From assembly GCF_004362405.1 (NCBI RefSeq), contig NZ_SNXE01000002.1:426191-490190 (forward strand): a stretch of DNA of 64,000 nucleotides, read 5' to 3'. The stretch comes from Roseateles asaccharophilus (lineage in GTDB: Bacteria > Pseudomonadota > Gammaproteobacteria > Burkholderiales > Burkholderiaceae_C). Both the position numbers and the translations under genes were made by a program. Each line of letters starts with the position of its first letter. The stretch's first letter is position 1. The notes under the pieces are model-generated. The model was not told the origin of the DNA. It saw nothing but the letters and a program-made list of their open reading frames with translations, and did no database searches. Shown here piece by piece: positions 58,432 through 64,000 of the stretch.

Positions 58432-59160
58432 TCAGACCGCCAGCAGCTCCACCTCGAACATCAGGGTGGCATGGGGCGGGATCACGCCGCCGGCGCCATG
58501 GGCCCCGTAGCCGAGCTCCGAGGGAATGATGAGCACGCGGGTGCCGCCGACCTTCATGCCCTGCACGCCCTCGTCCCAGCCGCGGATCACCATGCCGGCG
58601 TCGAGCTGGAAGCGGAAAGGCTGGCCGCGGTCCTTGCTGGAATCGAACTTCTTGCCGCGCATGCTGCCCTCGGCCTTGTAGAGCCAGCCGGTGTAGTGCA
58701 CGGCCACACGGGCGCCGCTCTTGGCCTCGGCGCCTTCGCCGACGATCTTGTCTTCGTACTGCAGGCCGCTGGCCGTGCTGCTCAGGTTCAGGCTCACGGC
58801 CTCATCGCCACCCGACACGCCCAGCAGCTCCACCTCGAACATCAGGGTGGCGTTGGGCGGGATCACGCCGCCGGCGCCGCGGGCGCCATAGCCCAGCTCG
58901 GGCGGGATCACCAGCACGCGGGTGCCGCCGACCTTCATGCCCTGCACGCCCTCATCCCAGCCGCGGATCACCATGCCGCCGTCCAGTTCGAACTCGAAGG
59001 GCTCGCCGCGGTCCTTGCTGGAGTCGAACTTCTGGCCCTTGACGCCATCCTTGTAGAGCCAGCCGGTGTAGTGGACGGCAACGTCCTGGCCCGACTTGGC
59101 CTCGGGGCCGGTGCCCGGCGTGGTGTCTTCGTACTGGAGGCCGCTGGCGGTGGTTTGCAT
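58432..59160 (-). CDS. Tandem-domain FKBP-type peptidyl-prolyl isomerase
   Basis: The predicted product has 242 residues. Two complete FKBP domains lie in one chain, about 1-115 and 125-242. Each has SGLQYED, VAVHYTGWLYK, FDSSKDRG, GMVIRGWDEGVQGMKVGG and a final ATLMFEVELL. Usually bacterial FKBPs have one such domain. There is no signal peptide, so it is likely cytoplasmic. The two halves are closely similar, pointing to a recent duplication. gluQ lies 18 bases upstream on the same strand, so the two may share a transcript. Confidence 0.9.
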   Translation of the reverse strand: MQTTASGLQYEDTTPGTGPEAKSGQDVAVHYTGWLYKDGVKGQKFDSSKDRGEPFEFELDGGMVIRGWDEGVQGMKVGGTRVLVIPPELGYGARGAGGVIPPNATLMFEVELLGVSGGDEAVSLNLSSTASGLQYEDKIVGEGAEAKSGARVAVHYTGWLYKAEGSMRGKKFDSSKDRGQPFRFQLDAGMVIRGWDEGVQGMKVGGTRVLIIPSELGYGAHGAGGVIPPHATLMFEVELLAV

Positions 59161-59178
59161 GATGGTGTCGCTGTCCTG

Positions 59179-60093
59179 CTAGGAGGAGGGAAAAACGAAT
59201 GTGGCCGGCATCATAAGGCCGCGCCAGGCGGCCACGGCCTCAGCCAGGGTCTCGGCCAAGGGCTTGGCAGGCGCCAGGGGGGGCAGACCCAGGGCGCTGG
59301 CCGCGCGGCGCAAGGCGGCTGCCGGATCGCTGAGGTCCAGCGGACGGGCGCCGTTTTGCTTGGAGAGTTTCTGGCCGTCCTCGGCCAGGACCAGGGGCGT
59401 GTGCAGATAGCGCGGCGCCGGCAGGCCCAGGCAGCGCTGCAGGAAGAGCTGACGCGGCGTGTTGTCGGCCAGGTCTTCGCCGCGCACCACATCGCTGATG
59501 CCCTGCTCGGCATCGTCCACCACCACGGCGAGCTGGTAGGCCCAGAGCCCATCGGCGCGCTTGAGCACGAAGTCGCCCACCTCGGCCTCCAGGGCCTGCT
59601 GCTGTGCGCCCAGGCGGCGGTCCTGCCAGCTGATGCGGCCCGCAGCCTGGGTGAGCAGGCGCCAGGCGCGCGGCGCGCGCTCGCCCAGACCACCCCGTCC
59701 CGGACGGCAGGTGCCGGGGTAGACCAGCTCGCCATGGCGCTCAGAGCCCTGGCCGGCCGCGGCCAGGGCCTGGGCGATGTCCTTGCGCGAGCAGGCGCAG
59801 CCATAGGCCAGGCCGGCGGCTTGCAGACGCGCCAGGGCCTGGGCATAGCGTTCGCCGCGCTGGGACTGCCACTGCGGCGGCTCATCGGGCCGCAGGCCCA
59901 GGCGCTCCAGCTGGGCCAGGATCTCAAGGTCGGCGCCGGGCACGCAGCGCGGCGTGTCCACATCCTCGATACGCACCAGCCATGTGCCACCGTGGGCCCG
60001 GGCATCCAGCCAGCTGGCCAGGGCCGCCACGGCGGAGCCTTCGTGCAGCAGGCCGGTCGGGGAGGGGGCGAAGCGGCCGCGGTAGCGGGCCAT
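59179..60093 (-). CDS. gluQ: Glutamyl-Q tRNA(Asp) synthetase
   Basis: The predicted product has 304 residues. It attaches glutamate to the queuosine base of tRNA(Asp), using a GluRS-like core without the anticodon-binding part. [14 protein letters not shown] (HIGH-like, here HEGS) and [10 protein letters not shown] (KMSKS-like) are present. The cysteines in YGCACSRKD and CRPG form the zinc site of the family. The ATG at 60093 is chosen by homology to the family start ([11 protein letters not shown]). It starts 2 bases after the lysR stop. Confidence 0.92.
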   Translation of the reverse strand: MARYRGRFAPSPTGLLHEGSAVAALASWLDARAHGGTWLVRIEDVDTPRCVPGADLEILAQLERLGLRPDEPPQWQSQRGERYAQALARLQAAGLAYGCACSRKDIAQALAAAGQGSERHGELVYPGTCRPGRGGLGERAPRAWRLLTQAAGRISWQDRRLGAQQQALEAEVGDFVLKRADGLWAYQLAVVVDDAEQGISDVVRGEDLADNTPRQLFLQRCLGLPAPRYLHTPLVLAEDGQKLSKQNGARPLDLSDPAAALRRAASALGLPPLAPAKPLAETLAEAVAAWRGLMMPATFVFPSS

Positions 60094-60095
60094 GC

Positions 60096-61067
60096 TCACA
60101 GCAGCAGACCCTCGTGCTGATGGACCAGGGCCTCGCGGGTCTTGGCCGACTGCAGCTGTTCCAGCCACCAGGCCAGGGCCTTGCCCGGAGGCTGGCCGGT
60201 GTTGCGCCAGGCGTAGTGCAGGGGCACGATGCGCTTGTCCCGGTAGGTGGGCGGGGCCACCAGGCGGCCGGCCTCGAGATGGCGGCGCACCATGGACGCG
60301 GGCAGGGAGCCGCAGCCCAGCCCCCGCAGCAGGCCCTCCAGCTTGCTGGACATGGAGGGCACGGTCAGCACTTCCTGGCCGGGCAGCACGCCCACGGTCA
60401 TGGGCGCCAGGCTGCGGGCACTGTCGGCCACGGCAATGATGCGGTGCTGGGCGATGTCGGCGGCGGAGAGCACGCCCTCGTGACGTGCCAGGGCATGGTG
60501 GGGAGCCACGCAGAACACCATCTCCATATCGCCCAGCAACTCACAGAAGACCGAGTTGCCGGGAGGCTGGGCACTGGTGCCCACGGCCAGATCGGCCTGG
60601 CCGCTGAGCAGGGCCTCCCAGGTGCCCGAGAGCACCTCCACCCGCAGCTTGAGTCGGGTGGGCGGACCGGCGGGGGCGCCGTCGCCGGGGTCGAGCTGGT
60701 AGAAGCGCTCCATCAGGTCGAAGAGGGCGCGCCGGGCCACGGCATCGTCGATGGCGATGGTCAGCTCGCTCTCCCAGCCGGTGGCCACGCGGCGCACCCG
60801 GTTGGTCACGGCATCCATCTCCTGCAGCAGGCGCCGGCCCTCGATCAGCAGTTCGCGCCCCGCGGCGGTGAGTTCGGCCTGGCGCGAGCGGCGGTCGAAG
60901 AGCAGCACATCCAGCGCCTCTTCCAGCTGGCGCACGCTGTAGGTCAGGGCCGAGGGCACCTTGCCCATCTCGCGCGCCGCGGCGGCGAAGCTGCCGGTGC
61001 GCGCGATGCTGTCCATCATGGCCAGGGCTTCGGGGGTGAGGACGCGGCGCTTGTCGGTTTGGGACAT
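60096..61067 (-). CDS. LysR family transcriptional regulator
   Basis: The predicted product has 323 residues. An N-terminal winged helix-turn-helix ([33 protein letters not shown]) is followed by a two-lobed effector-binding domain. It is divergent from the pirin gene with 139 bases between starts. In this common arrangement the regulator controls the pirin gene. The effector is unknown. Confidence 0.9.
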   Translation of the reverse strand: MSQTDKRRVLTPEALAMMDSIARTGSFAAAAREMGKVPSALTYSVRQLEEALDVLLFDRRSRQAELTAAGRELLIEGRRLLQEMDAVTNRVRRVATGWESELTIAIDDAVARRALFDLMERFYQLDPGDGAPAGPPTRLKLRVEVLSGTWEALLSGQADLAVGTSAQPPGNSVFCELLGDMEMVFCVAPHHALARHEGVLSAADIAQHRIIAVADSARSLAPMTVGVLPGQEVLTVPSMSSKLEGLLRGLGCGSLPASMVRRHLEAGRLVAPPTYRDKRIVPLHYAWRNTGQPPGKALAWWLEQLQSAKTREALVHQHEGLLL

Positions 61068-61206
61068 CGTGAGGGGCGGGAGCGGGGTCAGGACTTCATC
61101 TTATTTGAATGATGGCTTCATCGCGCCAGCGCCTGAGGCGGGCGATGGCCCCCTACAGTGCAGAGCACGGGGCCACGAGAGGCACCTTTCAGCCATGGAG
61201 ATGAGC

Positions 61207-61932
61207 ATGACGATTGAACTGATCAAGTCCGCCGAACGGGGCTATGCCAACCATGGCTGGCTCAAGTCCTTCCACAGCTTTTCCTTTGCCAGCTATCACA
61301 ACCCCCGGCGCATGGGCTTCGGGCCGCTGCGGGTGATCAACGAGGACCGCATCGCCCCGGGCACGGGCTTCGGCACCCACGGCCATCGCGATATGGAAAT
61401 CATCAGCTATGTGCTGGAGGGCGAGCTGGCCCACAAGGACAGCATGGGCAATGGCCAGGCCGGTGGTGCGCATGCGGGCGTGATCCGCCCGGGTGATGTG
61501 CAGCGCATGAGCGCCGGCACGGGCGTGATGCACAGCGAGTTCAACAATCTGCCCCAGGGCGAGACCCACTTTCTGCAGATCTGGATCATGCCGGACCGCA
61601 GCGGCGTGGCGCCGGGCTATGAGCAGCAGCACTTCTCCAGCGCGGACAAGCGCGGCCGCCTGCGCCTGCTGGCCTCGCCCGACGGGGCCGAGGGCTCGGT
61701 GAGCATCCATTCCGGCAGCCGGCTCTACGCGGGTCTCTTCGAGGGAGCGGAAAGCGCCGAGCTGGAACTGGCGCCGGCTCGCCTGGCCTATGTGCATCTG
61801 GCCCGCGGGCGCTTGCGCGTGAACGGGCAGATTCTGCAGGCCGGCGACGCGCTCCAGGCCTCGGGGCTGGAGCGCCTGAGCCTGGACCAGGGTGAGCAGG
61901 CCGAGGTGCTGGTCTTCGATCTGCCGCAATAA
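61207..61932 (+). CDS. Pirin family protein
   Basis: The predicted product has 241 residues with two cupin-like halves. FGTHGHRDMEIISYVLEGELAHKDS supplies the metal-binding histidines, followed by MHSEFNN. Family members include quercetinase-type dioxygenases and regulators. ATGs lie at 61195, 61201 and 61207. The GGAG at 61197-61200 is best spaced for 61207, where family similarity also begins (MTIELIKSAERG). Confidence 0.9.
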   Translation: MTIELIKSAERGYANHGWLKSFHSFSFASYHNPRRMGFGPLRVINEDRIAPGTGFGTHGHRDMEIISYVLEGELAHKDSMGNGQAGGAHAGVIRPGDVQRMSAGTGVMHSEFNNLPQGETHFLQIWIMPDRSGVAPGYEQQHFSSADKRGRLRLLASPDGAEGSVSIHSGSRLYAGLFEGAESAELELAPARLAYVHLARGRLRVNGQILQAGDALQASGLERLSLDQGEQAEVLVFDLPQ

Positions 61933-61972
61933 GCCTGCGGCAGCGCGGCGCGGTCTGGATAGACTGCGGGCC

Positions 61973-62692
61973 ATGGAAAAACTGCTGATCCTGCCGCGCC
62001 TGCTGCCCCTGATCGACTGGCTGGCCCTGCTGCTGTTCTTTGCCGGCTGGGTGGGCTATGCGCGATTCGCCAAGCGACGCTCGCAGAGCCAGGCCTCGGT
62101 CCTGGGGGCGACCAATCGCGAGCGCTATCGCTGGATGCTGCAGACGACCTACCGCGAGGTGCGGGTGATCGACGGCGTGGTGGTGCAGAGCCTGTCCACC
62201 AGCCCGTCCTTCTTCGCGTCCACCACCATCCTGATCATTGGTGGCTTGCTGGCGGTGCTGGGGGCCAGCGACAAGGCCAGCGAGCTGGTGCGCGAACTGC
62301 CTTTTACGGCTCGCACCAGCACCCTGGTCTTTGATCTCAAGCTGGTGCTGCTGGCCGGCATCTTCATCTACGCCTTCTTCCGCTTCACCTGGAGCATGCG
62401 GCAGTACACCTTTGGTGCCCTGCTGGTGGCGGCGGCGCCGGAGTCCTGGCAGTTCGAGCAGGACAGCAGCCTGTCACGCGAGGCCTTTGCCCAGCGGGCG
62501 GGCAAGGTGGTGGCGCTGGCGGCCGAGAGCTTCAACGACGGACTGCGCGCCTACTACCTGGCCTTTGCCGCCGTGGCCTGGTTCTTCTCGCCCTGGGCCT
62601 TCATGGCGGGGACCCTGGGCGTGATCTTCATTCTGTACCGGCGCGAGTTTCGCTCCGAGGTGCTGAAGGCCTTGCAGGGCGAGTGGCGCTAG
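61973..62692 (+). CDS. DUF599 membrane protein
   Basis: The predicted product has 239 residues and four to five hydrophobic helices. It begins MEKLLILPRLLPLIDWLALLLFFAGWVGYA. The SPSFFASTTILIIGGLLAVLGA segment and the NDGLRAYYLAFAAVAWFFSPW segment are typical of DUF599. Function is unknown. It is downstream of pirin (40 bases) and convergent with pldA. Confidence 0.85.
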   Translation: MEKLLILPRLLPLIDWLALLLFFAGWVGYARFAKRRSQSQASVLGATNRERYRWMLQTTYREVRVIDGVVVQSLSTSPSFFASTTILIIGGLLAVLGASDKASELVRELPFTARTSTLVFDLKLVLLAGIFIYAFFRFTWSMRQYTFGALLVAAAPESWQFEQDSSLSREAFAQRAGKVVALAAESFNDGLRAYYLAFAAVAWFFSPWAFMAGTLGVIFILYRREFRSEVLKALQGEWR

Positions 62693-62714
62693 CGAGGGCG
62701 GCCTCGCACGGCAC

Positions 62715-63821
62715 TCAGAACTGCAAAAAGCTCAGGCCCAGCCCCAGACTGGTCTGGCGGAAGTTGTAGTCGCTGAGGGTCTCGCCGTAGCCGTGGAAAG
62801 CCTGCACATACCAGCGCATGCCGTTGGGCTGGTCGGCAAAGACCGGGTAGGTCCACTCCATCTGGAAGGCGCCGTACTGGCCCACATGGCGCAGATTGCT
62901 GCGCAAGAGCATTTGCAGGGTGTGTCGGCCACCGGCCCAGCTGAGCTGCAACTCCGCGCGACCGCGATAGAGGGTCAGATCGGGGTTGTTGTCCTCGCTA
63001 TAGGGCTCGGTGATGCGCTGACTCACCCGCGCGACCAGGGCCCAGTTGCCGCGGTCTATGCCCGCTGCCAGGTTCACGCGGTTCCAGCTGCGCGAGAGCG
63101 GGTCAGACTGACCATTGGACTGGTGGGCCACGCTGAGCAGGGCATAGCGCCACTGCCAGTCAAAGGGCAGGCGGCGCAGCCCCTTGGGGGTGGGCAGCAC
63201 ATAGATCAGCTCCGGCTCGTAATCGGTGTTGCGAAAGGGGCGGGAGTTCCTGCCGTCATAGATCTGCCACATGGCCTGCTGGGTGTAGGCCGCCCACAGG
63301 TCGCCGCCGGGCAGCAGAAAGTCCTGGGCCAGCTTGGTGCGCAGCGAGATCTGGAATTTGGCCTCTTCACGCCGGTAGCTGGGCTGGGGCACGGCGGCCT
63401 GGGTGGGCGAGCTGGGCGCGCGGTTGATGCGGCTGGTGATGTGCAGCGGCATGGCGTAGCTCGGCCGGTAGCCGACCAGATTGAAGCGGCCACGCTTGCT
63501 GCCCGCGTCCAGCTCCCAGTAGCGGGTGAGCAGGCTGGGCGGTGGGGACGCGGCGTCTTCACGCAGCAGCTCGCCCTTGGGGGCGATCAGCGAGTCGCTG
63601 GTGTCCGGCGCTGGCGTTGCGGCCGCAGCGGCGGGGGAGGCCTCAACAGCCCGGCCCAGGGCGCGGTCGTAGCAGTCCAGACGGTCGGCCGGCGCGCCAA
63701 TGGCGGCACAGGCTTGCAGCGCCGCCGCGTCCGGAGCGGCGCCGGGAGCGCTCCCCCCTTGAGCCTGAATCGCAGGACTGGCCAGCAAGGCCAGTGACAG
63801 CAGGACGGGGCGCTTGGGCAT
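62715..63821 (-). CDS. pldA: Outer-membrane phospholipase A
   Basis: The predicted product has 368 residues. A signal peptide is followed by a disordered Ala-rich stretch to about residue 90 and a twelve-strand barrel. The catalytic set is intact: His233 and Ser235 in AHQSNG, and Asn247 in SRSWNR. It hydrolyses phospholipids in the outer leaflet of the outer membrane, a response to loss of lipid asymmetry. The N-terminal extension is longer than in E. coli. It starts 12 bases after the ABC transporter ATPase stop and may be cotranscribed. Confidence 0.93.
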   Translation of the reverse strand: MPKRPVLLSLALLASPAIQAQGGSAPGAAPDAAALQACAAIGAPADRLDCYDRALGRAVEASPAAAAATPAPDTSDSLIAPKGELLREDAASPPPSLLTRYWELDAGSKRGRFNLVGYRPSYAMPLHITSRINRAPSSPTQAAVPQPSYRREEAKFQISLRTKLAQDFLLPGGDLWAAYTQQAMWQIYDGRNSRPFRNTDYEPELIYVLPTPKGLRRLPFDWQWRYALLSVAHQSNGQSDPLSRSWNRVNLAAGIDRGNWALVARVSQRITEPYSEDNNPDLTLYRGRAELQLSWAGGRHTLQMLLRSNLRHVGQYGAFQMEWTYPVFADQPNGMRWYVQAFHGYGETLSDYNFRQTSLGLGLSFLQF

Positions 63822-63833
63822 GGGTTCAGCTTC

Positions 63834-64000
63834 CTACTTGAGCCCGCCGCTGAGGAACTGCTGCAGGCGCTGGCTCTGCGGGCGCAGCAGCACCTCGCGT
63901 GGGTTGCCTTCCTCCTCCACCTTGCCCTGGTGCAGGAACATGGTGTGGGTGGAGACCTCGCGGGCGAAGCCCATCTCGTGGGTGACGACGATCATGGTGC
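63834..64000 (-). CDS. Amino-acid ABC transporter ATP-binding protein, C-terminal part
   Basis: The final 54 residues and the stop are in the window; the rest lies beyond it. The H-loop VVTHEMGFAREV and the tail FLHQGKVEEEG with LQQFL match the GlnQ/HisP-type polar amino-acid ATPases. The TAG stop lies at 63834-63836. The permease and binding protein are expected upstream, outside the window. Confidence 0.85.
   Translation of the reverse strand, partial: TMIVVTHEMGFAREVSTHTMFLHQGKVEEEGNPREVLLRPQSQRLQQFLSGGLK

Overview
The window is GC-rich DNA from a bacterium that is most likely a betaproteobacterium of the order Burkholderiales (Roseateles/Rubrivivax-like). This is an inference from the very high GC at third codon positions, the bo3 oxidase operon followed by a RegB/RegA pair, the YaeQ, YajQ and DUF6279 proteins, and the SiaABCD and MksFEB modules. 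No rRNA or tRNA gene was recognised. Coding is dense, with many 1-4 base stop/start overlaps.

Layout. 1-21.4 kb is housekeeping: yajQ (cut by the edge), murB, a hybrid sensor kinase with a Mo-cofactor-fold partner, a prolyl oligopeptidase, yaeQ, oligopeptidase A, phosphofructokinase, a short-chain dehydrogenase, rsgA with a pterin dehydratase, an M48 protease, orn, a fused pabB-pabC, and an SNF2-like protein whose ATPase motifs are destroyed. 21.4-24.9 kb holds a DEAD-box RNA helicase behind a leader of about 300 bases, a cold-shock-domain/DUF1294 protein and a GNAT acetyltransferase. 24.9-33.1 kb is a respiratory locus on the minus strand (cyoA-cyoB-cyoC-cyoD-surf1-regB-regA), with an FNR-type palindrome between cyoA and a divergent MFS transporter. 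33.2-43.3 kb is signalling and envelope: an extradiol dioxygenase, a four-gene SiaABCD-like module (phosphatase, kinase, DUF1987 protein, diguanylate cyclase), a large beta-propeller diguanylate cyclase, two lipoproteins and a periplasmic binding protein.

43.4-51.3 kb is the unusual part: an AT-richer array of integron gene cassettes with recognisable attC sites and no integrase in the window (a CALIN-type array). Cassettes carry a SIR2-like protein, an AbiGi-like abortive-infection candidate, a kinase-fold protein, an LprI-like protein, a lipoprotein, an exported protein and two unknowns. A mini-cassette of about 162 bp occurs three times. A second 110-bp repeat, covering an attC and the body of another mini-cassette, occurs twice.

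51.3-64 kb returns to GC-rich core: an MksF-MksE-MksB condensin operon, a PilZ protein, a TerC/Alx transporter behind a yybP-ykoY (Mn2+) riboswitch, a tandem-domain FKBP isomerase, gluQ, a LysR regulator divergent from a pirin, a DUF599 membrane protein, outer-membrane phospholipase A, and the end of an amino-acid ABC transporter ATPase cut by the window edge.
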